Of a stretch of DNA of 64,000 nucleotides, positions 19,741 to 30,024 are shown piece by piece; the first letter of the stretch is position 1; each line of letters opens with the position of its first letter. Both the position numbers and the translations under genes were made by a program. Origin of the DNA: Longitalea luteola (GTDB taxonomy: Bacteria > Bacteroidota > Bacteroidia > Chitinophagales > Chitinophagaceae); the NCBI RefSeq assembly GCF_017356035.1, contig NZ_JAFIQX010000002.1, forward strand, positions 682,001 to 746,000. The letters run 5' to 3'. The notes below the pieces were generated by a model, which worked only from the letters and a program-made list of their open reading frames with translations, was not told the DNA's origin and ran no database searches.

Positions 19741-20886
19741 TTATGGCCAGAAGGACGGTTTAGCTATAACGCCGCCGCGTAGTCTGCAATCCACGCAGTT
19801 GGGGGAAACGGCCAGGTATTTTACTATACCCGTTGCATCGTATTCGTAGGGCGAAACAGGCATGTACATGGAATAATATGCTGCGGAATCAACAGGTACA
19901 ATATGGGTTTCGCAAGAGAGAATATAGCGCCAGTCGGGTACTTCGCTGCGGTGTATCCAAATTCTTTTTTCCTGGCGGTTGGCAATGCCGATAAACCCGA
20001 TCACTGGTTCTTTGGGATCACTTAAACAACGTATATTTCCTTTAAGGTCGGCCGGCTGGCGACCGAAAATATTGCCGGTCTCTTCTGAATTTTTCCTCAT
20101 CTTCTCCAGGAATTCATATTCTTCCTTGCTGAGTGCATATTGTTTTACGTTCAAACTGTACAATACACTCAGTTTTATATCATTTACTGGTATGTACACT
20201 AATGGCTTATGTATACTGTCAATGCTCAGTTTGGCAGAGGAGCCCAGAATAAGGTTAGTAGCGTTTTGGTTCGACCAGCAGATATACCATCGTCTTTCAG
20301 TCGACATATCGGGGTAACGCCACTGAATACCTATGATCTCTTTTGTAACAGAGTCTCTTTTAAAATCAAGGCTGGTATAATAGGAAGAATGATATTCCCA
20401 GGTTTCTTCTGTTGTCCAGCGATAATACCAGGTACTATTGTTAGGGTCGTGGGTGGCTATGGAGATCTGAAGGCCGCCTGCATTGTCTCTAATCCAGTCT
20501 ACTTTATCGATCAGCGGAGCGATCTTTACCTTCACATATTCCGATGCATATTCTTTTCCTGCCCTTGTTTTAATGTATAACCGGTATTGCTGGGCCGGGT
20601 TAAGCGTTTGCCGGTTGTATCTGTATATTCCCTGGCCATTTTCAGTAAGGTTAAAAGTACTGTTATCGCGTCCCTGCAACTCTACTTTAGCCAGGGTTTC
20701 ATTGATGAGCCTGGCCGTATCGTCTAATGGAATGGAACGGGTAAGCCGTATTTCAGCAGGTCCATCTGCGCTTATATAGCCTTCAATGACCAGGTAGCCG
20801 CTTTCCGGCGCTTTTACCGGAGGTTCATACCTGTCTTTGCAGCACAGCAGCACGAGCAGTAAACAACAGTATACAATCTTTCTCAT
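19741..20886 (-). CDS. DUF4249-family lipoprotein
   Basis: A 381-residue predicted lipoprotein: the N-terminus MRKIVYCCLLLVLLCCKD has a lipobox-like LLCC. The DUF4249 start (YLVIEGYISADGPAEIRLTRSIPL) is followed by an immunoglobulin-like beta region. A late cysteine pair, CVDCRL, lies near the C-terminus. DUF4249 genes are repeatedly found beside STN-type TonB receptors in Bacteroidota, as here (10 bases from the receptor), so it likely works with that receptor at the cell surface. Ligand unknown. Confidence 0.88.
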   Translation of the reverse strand: MRKIVYCCLLLVLLCCKDRYEPPVKAPESGYLVIEGYISADGPAEIRLTRSIPLDDTARLINETLAKVELQGRDNSTFNLTENGQGIYRYNRQTLNPAQQYRLYIKTRAGKEYASEYVKVKIAPLIDKVDWIRDNAGGLQISIATHDPNNSTWYYRWTTEETWEYHSSYYTSLDFKRDSVTKEIIGIQWRYPDMSTERRWYICWSNQNATNLILGSSAKLSIDSIHKPLVYIPVNDIKLSVLYSLNVKQYALSKEEYEFLEKMRKNSEETGNIFGRQPADLKGNIRCLSDPKEPVIGFIGIANRQEKRIWIHRSEVPDWRYILSCETHIVPVDSAAYYSMYMPVSPYEYDATGIVKYLAVSPNCVDCRLRGGVIAKPSFWP

Positions 20887-20896
20887 GTATTATGGT

Positions 20897-23665
20897 TTAA
20901 AACCTGATATTAAAGTTTACGTAGGGTATCGCATTTCCGAAGATCGACAGTTTGTATCCGTTGATAGCGCCGTTTTCCGACACATAATAAACAGAGTAGG
21001 GGTTTCTTCTGCCCGTAAGATTGTATATGCCGATCGTCCAGGAGTTATGTGTTTTTTGATGCACTTTATGGTTGCCCTCGATATTCATTGCCAGATCAGT
21101 GCGGAAATAGTCAGGAATGCGATACGCATTTCGGTCGGCATACAGGGCGCGCCAGGAGTTGGCATAAAAGATACGCCCGATAGGCAATGTAATAGGCCGG
21201 CCGGTACTATAGGTAACATTCATCGAAACACTAAAGCGGTGGCTGAACCGGTAATTGCCCACCAACGTAATGTCATGCGGTTTGTCGTAACTGGCAGGAT
21301 AATAATCGCCATTATTGATCACCTCCCCGGCGGTGGAATCATTCATCCGTAGCAAGATCCTCGACCAGGTATAACTGATCCAGCCGTTTAATTTGCCGTT
21401 TTGTTTTCTTACCAGTAATTCAACTCCATAGGCTTTTCCTCTCGTGCTCATCACATCGGTTTCAATATGATGGTTCAATAACAGCTGGGCACCGCTTTTG
21501 AAATCCAGGTAATTCTTTATTTTCTTATAATATACTTCGGCGGAAGTTTCAATAGTATTTGATTTGAAATTTTTGTATATGCCAAAGGAAAGCTGGTCAC
21601 CGGTCTGTGGTTTTATGTTGGGATCGCTGAGTTTCCAGATGTCAGTGGGCGATATAGCCGTGGTGTTCGATAACATATGAATATATTGCCGCAATGAATT
21701 ATACCCGGCTTTTAACGACAGGCTTTGATTAAGGCTGTAACGGACCGCCAGCCTGTATTCAGGTCCATGATAGGTATGAATGAACTTGTTCCTGTCATAG
21801 GTTTTTGTTTGCAGCAGGTTATCTTCCGTAATGGGCATGCCGGGTGCATATTCGTTTACGATCTTGGGGCCCATGACATTATAAATGGAATAGCGAAGGC
21901 CCGCCTGCAGCGACAATGCATCGGTGATATTCCATTTTTCACTGATGTAGGCAGCGCTTTCCAATGCATGTTCTGCTTCCATATCGTCCTTTACAATCAG
22001 GGATTGTTTACCGTTGGGTTCGTAAGTGCCGGGATGCAACAGATAGCGGATACTGCTAACACCAAAATCAACCGTATGATTGGCATTGATGTACCAGTTG
22101 AAATCTGATTTAAAATTGAACTGGTTGATGTCGAATTTCATTTTGTACGCAAACAGGCTGTCCTTGTCGCTGCCGATGCTATAATCATAATGATCATAAC
22201 CACCTGTCAGCACCATCGTGAGTTTATTGGAGAAGGTATGTTTCCATTTAACGGAGAGGTTGCGGTTGCTGTAACTATAAGTAGTATCGCTGTTCAAATT
22301 GAACCGGTCTTTGCTCATGTAAGCAGTTATGTACAGGTTGTTCTTTTTATTGAACTGGTGGCTGATGTTCAGGTTCAGATCATAAAAAGCAGCCCGGCTG
22401 TGCTCATATTCATCTGGTAAGAATTGCAGCAACCAATTGGCATAGGTGCCTCGTGCTCCGAAGATAAAAGAGGTCTTATCTTTTTTGATCGGTCCTTCCA
22501 GGGTGATGCGGCTGGTAAGCAAACCAATACCGGCTACGCCTGCAAAATTTTTCTTGTTGCCTTCTCGGCTGCTGATGTCGAGCACCGAGGAAAGCCGTCC
22601 ACCATATTTGGCGGGTACACTGCTTTTGTACAGTTCCACTTCTTTTACCACTTCGGGGTTGAAGGCAGAGAAGAAACCAAAAAAATGCGTTGGGTTGTAA
22701 ATGGTAGCATCGTTGAAGAGGATCAGGTTTTGGTCGGCAGAACCGCCCCGTACATTAAAACCGGTGCTTGCTTCGCCAACTGTTTTCACGCCTGGCAGCA
22801 TAAGCACGGCTTTGAGGATGTCGGCTTCGCCAAAAGCAGTAGGCACCTGTTTAATGGCTTTGATGGTTAAGCGGTTGGTGCCCAGTTGAACGTTGCGCAC
22901 ATTGGCCAGTTTTTGCGCAGAGACGATCACTTCTTTCAGGGAAGTAACGCGCTCATCCATGTCGATATCAAAATTGCCGGTTGCATACACCATTACCTGG
23001 CGCCGGGTATCTTTCATACCGATGCCCTGGATGGTAAGCAGGTGCCTGCCTTTTGGCAGGGTGATAGAGTAATAACCATATTGATCTGTAGCCACGCTCG
23101 TTGCAGCATTGGCCAGGGTAATGATGGCGCCTGCAACCGGTTCGCCGGTCTTGACATTCCGCACATAACCAGCCAGGGCTACCGAACCAGCACCTGGATT
23201 ACTATTCCGCGGCCCGATCTCAAATAATTTATTTTCTATGGAAGCATCTATGCGGGTTTTCTTTTTATCGCCATAGGCAGCCAGTGGCCCCTGGGTGCTA
23301 TCGGCCGTTGAACCGGAAAAGAAGCCCGGGGGCAATGTTGTTTTTATAGTAGCTCCTTTGGTGAGCAATACATAAGCCTGTTTTTCGGGTATGGCGAAAT
23401 GATACTCCGAATTGGCAAATACCAGTTCCAGCACTTTCCTGAGCGATACATTGGAAGCCGAGACACTGATGCGCAGGCTGTCGAATTGTACGGGATCGTA
23501 ATAGAAATGATAGCCGGTTTGTGATTCCAGCTCGGCAACCAGGCTATCGATGGGTGCATCTTTCAGTTCAAGGCGTACGCTTTTGGCGCCTGGCTGGGCC
23601 TGCAGGGAAACACAAACCAGTAATAAGATGAGGTTAGATACTATAAGCAGCGGCAGTTTTCTCAT
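20897..23665 (-). CDS. TonB-dependent receptor with N-terminal STN and carboxypeptidase-like domains
   Basis: Outer-membrane active transporter of 922 residues. Domain order: signal peptide (1-23), STN secretin/TonB short N-terminal domain (about 30-105, LKDAPIDSLVAELESQTGYHFYYD), carboxypeptidase-regulatory-like beta domain (about 165-235), plug (about 250-370, with FNVRGGSADQNLILFNDATIYN), and a 22-strand barrel ending in F. The STN domain often couples such receptors to an anti-sigma factor, but none is encoded here. It is the second gene of the operon; ligand unknown. Confidence 0.92.
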   Translation of the reverse strand: MRKLPLLIVSNLILLLVCVSLQAQPGAKSVRLELKDAPIDSLVAELESQTGYHFYYDPVQFDSLRISVSASNVSLRKVLELVFANSEYHFAIPEKQAYVLLTKGATIKTTLPPGFFSGSTADSTQGPLAAYGDKKKTRIDASIENKLFEIGPRNSNPGAGSVALAGYVRNVKTGEPVAGAIITLANAATSVATDQYGYYSITLPKGRHLLTIQGIGMKDTRRQVMVYATGNFDIDMDERVTSLKEVIVSAQKLANVRNVQLGTNRLTIKAIKQVPTAFGEADILKAVLMLPGVKTVGEASTGFNVRGGSADQNLILFNDATIYNPTHFFGFFSAFNPEVVKEVELYKSSVPAKYGGRLSSVLDISSREGNKKNFAGVAGIGLLTSRITLEGPIKKDKTSFIFGARGTYANWLLQFLPDEYEHSRAAFYDLNLNISHQFNKKNNLYITAYMSKDRFNLNSDTTYSYSNRNLSVKWKHTFSNKLTMVLTGGYDHYDYSIGSDKDSLFAYKMKFDINQFNFKSDFNWYINANHTVDFGVSSIRYLLHPGTYEPNGKQSLIVKDDMEAEHALESAAYISEKWNITDALSLQAGLRYSIYNVMGPKIVNEYAPGMPITEDNLLQTKTYDRNKFIHTYHGPEYRLAVRYSLNQSLSLKAGYNSLRQYIHMLSNTTAISPTDIWKLSDPNIKPQTGDQLSFGIYKNFKSNTIETSAEVYYKKIKNYLDFKSGAQLLLNHHIETDVMSTRGKAYGVELLVRKQNGKLNGWISYTWSRILLRMNDSTAGEVINNGDYYPASYDKPHDITLVGNYRFSHRFSVSMNVTYSTGRPITLPIGRIFYANSWRALYADRNAYRIPDYFRTDLAMNIEGNHKVHQKTHNSWTIGIYNLTGRRNPYSVYYVSENGAINGYKLSIFGNAIPYVNFNIRF

Positions 23666-23666
23666 G

Positions 23667-24386
23667 TTACTTGTTTAACGAATCATAATAAGCAGTAGCT
23701 TTTACAATTGCATTTTCAGGACCTTTTCGGTATTTGATCCTGTTTTTGCGGAGGTACTGTTTTACTGCAGGGGCTTTATCTTTCAGGACGGCTAAAAGCC
23801 CTTTTTTATTTCTAATGTGATAGTACGTGTCGCCTTGCTGAATGAAGATCATATCCAGGCTGATGAATTCCCGCTCCAGTTCATCTTTGATCGTTTCTTC
23901 GATGAATTTTTCTCTTTTGACCAGTACTTTCGACCGGCCGGTATACACTTCATCATAAAACCCGGTGATCAATGGAGATCCGGTCGAACTATCCAGCCGA
24001 ATAAAGTGATGGTTGTGGATGGTGAATTCTTTTACCTTGGCAGAGATCAGTGCAACCTTGGAAAAACCATTGAAGTGGTTAACAACCACCTGGCCTTTAA
24101 AAAGGTCATATAACATGGGCACATTGGTAAATACAAGCTCATCGTATACAATGGTACCTCTTGCCAGCTCTTTTTGCAGAAAATAAGCATGGCCTTTTAT
24201 TCTGATGGAATAACCCAGGTGTTCTATGCCGTTATACAGGCGCGATTGTCTTTCAATAAACGGGTTGTAAACATCGCCGGCATTTACAATGACAGGTGAA
24301 GCCGCTGAAGCAGTCAGGTTATTTTGGGCCTTCACCGACATCAGCAAAGCCGCAAAGAATACTAAAAGGATCGTGTGTTTTACCAT
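23667..24386 (-). CDS. Secreted protein of unknown function, first gene of the TonB/DUF4249 operon
   Basis: Not recognised as a named family. The 239-residue protein has a clear signal peptide (MVKHTILLVFFAALLMSVKAQ). It is mixed alpha/beta, with a motif-like run YNGIEHLGYSIRIKGHAYFL and a lysine-rich C-terminus. Its stop is one base from the start codon of the TonB receptor, so the two are almost certainly co-translated, which argues for a periplasmic partner of the receptor. No promoter of the usual Bacteroidota type was found upstream. Confidence 0.65.
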   Translation of the reverse strand: MVKHTILLVFFAALLMSVKAQNNLTASAASPVIVNAGDVYNPFIERQSRLYNGIEHLGYSIRIKGHAYFLQKELARGTIVYDELVFTNVPMLYDLFKGQVVVNHFNGFSKVALISAKVKEFTIHNHHFIRLDSSTGSPLITGFYDEVYTGRSKVLVKREKFIEETIKDELEREFISLDMIFIQQGDTYYHIRNKKGLLAVLKDKAPAVKQYLRKNRIKYRKGPENAIVKATAYYDSLNK

Positions 24387-24965
24387 TAGCAGTTTGGTTG
24401 TGACTGAAACATTCTGTAATCCCAGCTCCCTTTTTTCCCTTTGTAGACGCCTGTGGTTATTGGGTTTACAAGTTAGGCAATGTCGTGTATGTAAGACCGG
24501 GTTTTAGAAAAAATTAATTTTTACCAACATCATATTAGTGTTTTTTAAAAATTAAGCGGTCTTAATAGCCGGTTTCGGTTGTTATATAAGGTTACATGGC
24601 TGTGTTTCCAGCTGACAAGGAAAAAAAGCAGATTGTTGCATCATGACATTTGAAGGCAGGCCGCCGCCATGAAGATCCGTCAAACCAAAATGCCCTGGTT
24701 GGCGTTTTTATGGAGGGAGTGGTGCGGGTGAAGACAGGGTTACGTAGCCTGGCCTCGTTGCGGATGTTCAGCTTCATAAAGCAGCTTTTCCTGCATTTTG
24801 ATGAAAAATTTTAGCAGACACAGCTTGGATTTTTTCTTAATCTGTTGAACACCAAGGAGATAATTTTTGAAAAATATCTAATATTTTGCCCGGTTGCACC
24901 AAACCACCCGTAAAGCAAGTAAATTTGCCCGCCGCTGGCGCGGCCCCAATCAAAGGAGAAGATTC
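24387..24965. other. Long divergent intergenic region
   Basis: It separates the minus-strand TonB operon from the plus-strand dehydrogenase. No convincing gene, hairpin or standard promoter was found. An A/T-rich block at 24505-24560 and a GC-rich block at 24650-24770 are the only visible composition changes. The last part (24954-24958) holds the AGGAG before the next gene. Confidence 0.4.
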
Positions 24966-27890
24966 ATGAACAATTCTTTACAGCAGTTGGCTAAGGACCT
25001 GGAAGGAGACTTGTATTTCGACAAAACAATGCGGGTTCTGTATGCTACTGATGCCTCAGCCTATCGCGAAATGCCCCTGGCTGTAGCCATACCCAAAAAT
25101 GTAGATGATATAAAGAAACTCATCACATTTGCGCACACGCATAAAACGTCACTGATACCGCGAACAGCAGGCACTTCGCTGGCCGGACAGGTAGTTGGTA
25201 ACGGTATCGTAGTGGACGTTTCCAAACATTTTACGCAAATACTGGAACTAAATACCGCTGAAAAATGGGTGCGCGTTCAACCGGGCGTTATCCGCGATGA
25301 GTTGAACATGTTCCTGAAGCCGCACGGACTGTATTTTGGTCCGGAGACCTCTACTGCCAACCGGGCGATGATCGGCGGTATGGTGGGTAATAACTCCTGC
25401 GGGTCCAATTCGGTTGTGTACCGCAGCACGCGCGAACATTTGCTGGAAGTGAAGGCATTGCTGAGCGATGGTTCCGAAGCTGTATTTTCTGCCATGAGTA
25501 TTGATGAATTTCACAAAAAATGTGAAGGCAATACCCTGGAAGCAACTATTTATAAAACGGTGCGCAGCCTGTTGAGCAACTATGAGAACCAGGTGGAGAT
25601 CAGGAAAGAGTTTCCCAAACAAAGTGTTGAAAGAAGGAACACCGGCTATGCGGTGGATATGTTGCTGGAAATGGCGCCATTCACTGCAGGTGGCCCAGAT
25701 TTCAATTTCTGCAGTCTGATCGCCGGTTCCGAAGGAACCCTGGCCTTCATTACAGAAATAAAACTGAATGTAGTGCCGCTGCCGCCTAAAGAAACGGGCT
25801 TGTTGTGCGTGCATTTCAACACAATTGATGAATCGTTGCGCGCTAATTTGATCGCAATGAAATACAGCCCCAGCGCCAGTGAACTGATCGATCACTATAT
25901 TCTTGAATGCACAAAGGATAATATCGAGCAAAGCAAGAACCGCTTTTTTGTGCAGGGTGACCCCGGCGCGATCCTCGTAGTGGAGTTTGGCCGGAATACC
26001 CGCGAAGAGGTCATCGAGATCGCCGGTAAGGTGGAAGCCGAAATGCGGGCTGCCGGTTTGGGTTATCATTTCCCATTGCTCTTTGGCACCGATACTAAAA
26101 AAATATGGACATTACGTAAAGCCGGTTTGGGATTGCTGGGCAATTTGCCGGGCGATGAAAAAGCAGTGCCGGTTATTGAAGATACCGCCGTTGACGTAAA
26201 CGACCTGCCGGCTTATATCCGCGATTTTAATGAGATCCTCAGGAAATACGGCCTGTACTCAGTGCACTATGCGCATGCCGGATCGGGTGAGATACATTTA
26301 AGACCGATCATTAACCTCAAGACGGAAGAAGGCAATAAACTGTTCCGCACCATTGCAGAAGAAATTGCAACCCTCGTTAAAAAATACAACGGTTCATTGA
26401 GCGGTGAGCACGGCGATGGCCGGTTACGCGGCGAATTCATTCCGCAAATGGTGGGTGAAAAGAACTACCAGTTATTAAAGCAGATCAAATATACGTGGGA
26501 CCCGAAAAATATTTTCAATCCCAACAAGATCGTGGATACCCCATCCATGAACAGCTTTTTGCGGTATACGCCGGGTCAAAAAACGCCAACCTTCAATACG
26601 ATATTCCGGTATCATAACCAGGATGTATTGCAACATGCCGAGCAATGTAACGGCTCGGGTGACTGCCGAAAAACGCATTTGTCGGGTGGTACCATGTGTC
26701 CTTCCTTTATGGCTACCCGCAATGAAAAGGATACTACGCGGGCAAGGGCCAATGTGCTGCGTGAATTCCTAACCCGTTCCGATAAAGTGAACCGGTTCGA
26801 TCATGAAGAGATCTATGAGGTGATGGACCTGTGCCTGAGCTGTAAAGGCTGTAAATCAGAATGCCCGTCGAATGTGGATGTGGCCAAGCTGAAAGCAGAG
26901 TTCCTGCAACATTATTACGATGCCAATGGCGTGCCTTTCCGCGCCAAATTAATTGCGGGCTTCGCCAGATCGTCCAAGCTGGGCGCTATTGCTCCGGGCC
27001 TGTACAATTTTGCCGTTACCAATCCGGTTATTGGCAAACTGATAAAAAGGTTTTCAGGTTTTGCGGTTGACCGTTCCATGCCCACGATGTACAAATCAAC
27101 CTTGCTAAGCTGGTATAAGAAGAACGCCAAAGCCGCCAGATCGACCAATGGTAAAGGCGCCAGAAAAGTGTATCTCTTCTGTGATGAGTTTACCAATTAT
27201 AATGACACCGAGATTGGCATCAAAGCCATTCAATTATTAGAGAAGCTGGGTTATGATGTAGTTATTCCGCAACATTTGGAAAGCGGAAGGACCTGGTTAT
27301 CGAAAGGACTGTTGCGTAAAGCAAAAGAGATCGTCAATAAGAATATTGGACTTTTATATCCGCTTATATCGGAAGAAACGCCGCTCATTGGTATTGAACC
27401 ATCGGCAATTCTCACTTTCCGCGATGAATACATTGACCTGGCTACCGATGAGCACCTCGATGCTGCAAGAGAATTGAGCAAACATGTATTTACAATCGAA
27501 GAATTTTTAACCCGTGAAATAGAGAAAGGCGCCATTCGCAAGGAGCAGTTCACCACGGAGAAAAAAGTGATACAGTTACATGGCCATTGCCAGCAAAAAT
27601 CATTGTCATCTACCAGCTATTCGGCAAAGGTGATGACATTGCCGGTGAATTATACCGTGGAAACCATACCGTCTGGCTGTTGCGGAATGGCCGGGTCATT
27701 CGGTTTTGAAAAAGAGCATTATGACCTGTCGATGAAGATTGGGGAGCTGGTCTTGTTCCCCGCCGTTCGTAAACAGCCGGAAGAGGTGATCATTGCTGCC
27801 CCCGGCACCAGTTGCCGTCACCAGGTAAAGGATGGTACAGGCCGACATGCATTGCATCCGGTGGAAGTGCTGTTCGACGCACTTGTTTAA
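24966..27890 (+). CDS. FAD- and Fe-S-binding dehydrogenase (YdiJ/D-2-hydroxyacid dehydrogenase type)
   Basis: Likely oxidises a D-2-hydroxyacid (D-lactate or D-2-hydroxyglutarate) and passes electrons to the respiratory chain. Of 974 residues, 1-230 form a FAD_binding_4 domain (LIPRTAGTSLAGQVVG), followed by a FAD-linked oxidase C-terminal domain with GEHGDGRLRGEF. The 4Fe-4S motifs are CNGSGDCRK and CLSCKGCKSECP. The C-terminal cysteine-rich domain has LHGHCQQKS and PSGCCGMAGSFG. ATG 24966 is preferred because AGGAG lies seven bases before it, an unusually good ribosome site for this phylum. Exact substrate unknown. Confidence 0.88.
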   Translation: MNNSLQQLAKDLEGDLYFDKTMRVLYATDASAYREMPLAVAIPKNVDDIKKLITFAHTHKTSLIPRTAGTSLAGQVVGNGIVVDVSKHFTQILELNTAEKWVRVQPGVIRDELNMFLKPHGLYFGPETSTANRAMIGGMVGNNSCGSNSVVYRSTREHLLEVKALLSDGSEAVFSAMSIDEFHKKCEGNTLEATIYKTVRSLLSNYENQVEIRKEFPKQSVERRNTGYAVDMLLEMAPFTAGGPDFNFCSLIAGSEGTLAFITEIKLNVVPLPPKETGLLCVHFNTIDESLRANLIAMKYSPSASELIDHYILECTKDNIEQSKNRFFVQGDPGAILVVEFGRNTREEVIEIAGKVEAEMRAAGLGYHFPLLFGTDTKKIWTLRKAGLGLLGNLPGDEKAVPVIEDTAVDVNDLPAYIRDFNEILRKYGLYSVHYAHAGSGEIHLRPIINLKTEEGNKLFRTIAEEIATLVKKYNGSLSGEHGDGRLRGEFIPQMVGEKNYQLLKQIKYTWDPKNIFNPNKIVDTPSMNSFLRYTPGQKTPTFNTIFRYHNQDVLQHAEQCNGSGDCRKTHLSGGTMCPSFMATRNEKDTTRARANVLREFLTRSDKVNRFDHEEIYEVMDLCLSCKGCKSECPSNVDVAKLKAEFLQHYYDANGVPFRAKLIAGFARSSKLGAIAPGLYNFAVTNPVIGKLIKRFSGFAVDRSMPTMYKSTLLSWYKKNAKAARSTNGKGARKVYLFCDEFTNYNDTEIGIKAIQLLEKLGYDVVIPQHLESGRTWLSKGLLRKAKEIVNKNIGLLYPLISEETPLIGIEPSAILTFRDEYIDLATDEHLDAARELSKHVFTIEEFLTREIEKGAIRKEQFTTEKKVIQLHGHCQQKSLSSTSYSAKVMTLPVNYTVETIPSGCCGMAGSFGFEKEHYDLSMKIGELVLFPAVRKQPEEVIIAAPGTSCRHQVKDGTGRHALHPVEVLFDALV

Positions 27891-28141
27891 AGAACTATTT
27901 GAATACTGATATTGAAACCATCCTGCGCAACAGGGTGGTTTTTTATTTTCTGCTCTGTATAAATGGTTTATCTGCAATGCTTTCCCCGGCAAACAGGAAC
28001 GGGTAGTGAGCGGCTGGCCAACTGCCGGCCGCCAACCGGAAACCGGGTGCTGCCGCCGTTTGTGGTGCCAATCGGTCGTTTGTCTAAGAATTCAATGTAG
28101 TTTGTTGATTATAAGGTAATTTAGAAGTGAATTCCGGGGGT

Positions 28142-29173
28142 ATGAACTACAACAAGAGCAATGTAAGGCTAAGTGTTTTGTTTTGGCTGCTTTACTTTTT
28201 GTACGAGTGGATAGGGCAGGCTACTATCTCTAACGAATATTACCGCTATTTTATAAATGCCTGCGTAATAGTTCCCATTGCCGCGCTGGCAACCTGGTTC
28301 ACCATCGAGGTTCTTATTAAGAAATACCTGTTAAAGAAAAGACTGACCGGTTTCCGCATCTGGTTTCTTGTAAGTGTCATACTTTTTACCGTTGCACGGC
28401 GCGCCTTCAATTATTATTATACGTACCCTACTTATTACAATAGCCATTGGAACCAGCCTTTCCTGTTTCCGCCAAAGCTCCTTATTGAAGGAGTTAATAT
28501 TTATCTTATCGTAGCGCTGTATACGATGTTCTATTTTCTGCGGGCCTGGTACGAACAGCAGCGGCTGGCCCAGGAACTGCAGCGCGATAAAGCGGTAGCG
28601 CAGCTGGAATTGTTGAAGAACCAGGTACAACCACATTTTATTTTTAATACCCTGAATAACATTTATTCGCTGTCGCTGAAAAACAGTCCGCGAACATCTG
28701 ATCTCATATACCGGTTATCGTCTTTGTTAAGTTATATGTTATATGATAGCCGGCAGGAATTTATACCCGTGAGTAAGGAACTGGAATACATTCACAATTA
28801 TATAGAGCTGGAAAAGATAAGGTATGGTGAGCGGCTGGATGTTTCCGTTAACTGCTTCGATTCAGTTGATCAGTTCACCATTCCGCCGTTGTTGATCTTG
28901 CCTTTGGTTGAGAACAGTTTTAAACACGGTGTTAGTAATGATGTGGGCAACAGCTGGATCAGGGTGGATCTGTCGGTAAAAGACAACTGGTTGACCGTAA
29001 AAATAGAGAACAGCCGGGTGTCTGATGCATTGAACGGACATGCTGTTTACAAAGGCATAGGTATGGAGAATGTAAAAAAGCGACTTGAAATAATTTATCC
29101 TGACCGGCATGAATTCAAATGTATGAGTGAAGGCCAGTCGTTCCTGACGATCCTTAAAATTAAAAAATGCTGA
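28142..29173 (+). CDS. LytS-type sensor histidine kinase
   Basis: Membrane histidine kinase of 343 residues from ATG 28142 (GTG 28127 is an alternative). Four hydrophobic helices fill about residues 10-135. A short coiled coil (EQQRLAQELQRDKAVAQLELLK) leads to the His_kinase domain with the phosphorylated histidine in QVQPHFIFNTLNNIYSL and an ATPase lid region with VENSFKHGV. It has no separate input domain, so the signal is probably sensed in the membrane. It is followed one base later by its LytTR partner. Confidence 0.92.
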   Translation: MNYNKSNVRLSVLFWLLYFLYEWIGQATISNEYYRYFINACVIVPIAALATWFTIEVLIKKYLLKKRLTGFRIWFLVSVILFTVARRAFNYYYTYPTYYNSHWNQPFLFPPKLLIEGVNIYLIVALYTMFYFLRAWYEQQRLAQELQRDKAVAQLELLKNQVQPHFIFNTLNNIYSLSLKNSPRTSDLIYRLSSLLSYMLYDSRQEFIPVSKELEYIHNYIELEKIRYGERLDVSVNCFDSVDQFTIPPLLILPLVENSFKHGVSNDVGNSWIRVDLSVKDNWLTVKIENSRVSDALNGHAVYKGIGMENVKKRLEIIYPDRHEFKCMSEGQSFLTILKIKKC

Positions 29174-29174
29174 C

Positions 29175-29885
29175 GTGAAAATACAGTGTCTCATAGTAGA
29201 TGATGAACCTCCTGCCAGGGAGCTGTTGGCATCTTATATAGAAAAAATGGATGACCTGGAGATCACCGGCCAGTGTGGCAATGCCCTGGAGGCATTCGCT
29301 TTTATTCAGAAATATCCGGTCAATATACTTTTCCTCGACATCCAGATGCCGCGAATGAACGGGTTGGAATTAATTAAATCCCTGCAGGAACGGCCGCGGA
29401 TCATTCTGACAACCGCTTACCGAGAGTTTGCGGTAGAAGGCTTCGAGCTCGATGTACTGGATTACCTGGTGAAGCCGGTATCGTTTGAGCGCTTCCTCAA
29501 ATCCATTTCAAAATATCATCAGTACAATGTACTAAAACAACCGGCGGCCGTCGAAAATAAAGAAGAAGCGTTTGAGAAGGCGTATATGTACTTTAAAGTG
29601 AATAAGGAACTGGTGAAGATCTTTCTGAACGAGATCATCTATATTGAAAGCATTAAAGACTATGTAAAAATTGTAACGCCCGGCCGCAGTGTGATCACGT
29701 ATCAACGCATTGGTTATATGGAAGAGAAATTACCGGAGAACAAATTCGTGCGTATCCATAAATCGTATATCGTATCGGTCGATAAGATCGTAAGCTATAA
29801 CAACGAAGAAGTGAATGTGCAAACTATTTCATTGCCTATTGGCCGGAATTATAAACAGCAATTCCTGAGGGTACTGAGTGTTTGA
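29175..29885 (+). CDS. LytTR-family response regulator
   Basis: A 236-residue response regulator. The receiver domain (1-120) has the acidic pair in LIVDDEPPARELL, the phosphorylated aspartate in ILFLDIQMPRMNG and the conserved lysine in YLVKPVSFERF. The LytTR DNA-binding domain covers about 140-236 (KIFLNEIIYIESIKDYVKI, RIHKSYIVSVDKIVSY). GTG 29175 is the start, one base past the kinase stop, so expression is coupled. Targets may include the neighbouring small secreted protein, but no binding site was identified. Confidence 0.94.
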   Translation: MKIQCLIVDDEPPARELLASYIEKMDDLEITGQCGNALEAFAFIQKYPVNILFLDIQMPRMNGLELIKSLQERPRIILTTAYREFAVEGFELDVLDYLVKPVSFERFLKSISKYHQYNVLKQPAAVENKEEAFEKAYMYFKVNKELVKIFLNEIIYIESIKDYVKIVTPGRSVITYQRIGYMEEKLPENKFVRIHKSYIVSVDKIVSYNNEEVNVQTISLPIGRNYKQQFLRVLSV

Positions 29886-29907
29886 AATAGCAATTTCTGG
29901 TTTTGAG

Positions 29908-29968
29908 ATTTAGAGATCTTGAGATTTGCTCAGGTTTGATTTTCCGGTGAATCTCAAAATCTCTAAAT
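29908..29968. repeat. Intergenic inverted repeat, GAGATTT-rich
   Basis: Two 19-base arms (29908-29926 and 29950-29968) are reverse complements with one mismatch, separated by 23 bases. It lies between the convergent ends of the LytTR gene and a secreted-protein gene, so a transcript could fold here. There is no clear T-run, so it may be a repeat element rather than a terminator. Confidence 0.75.
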
Positions 29969-30024
29969 TTCATACATACATTTTACTTTATTTTCTTATA
30001 AAACGTAGTTACTGAAGAATCGAT

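Noticed and set aside
25248-26069. 273-codon frame on the minus strand within the FAD/Fe-S dehydrogenase gene
   Set aside because: Antisense shadow of a well-supported enzyme; no domain pattern.
29908-29968. CRISPR-like repeat
   Set aside because: Only two inverted arms, with no regular spacers or cas genes.
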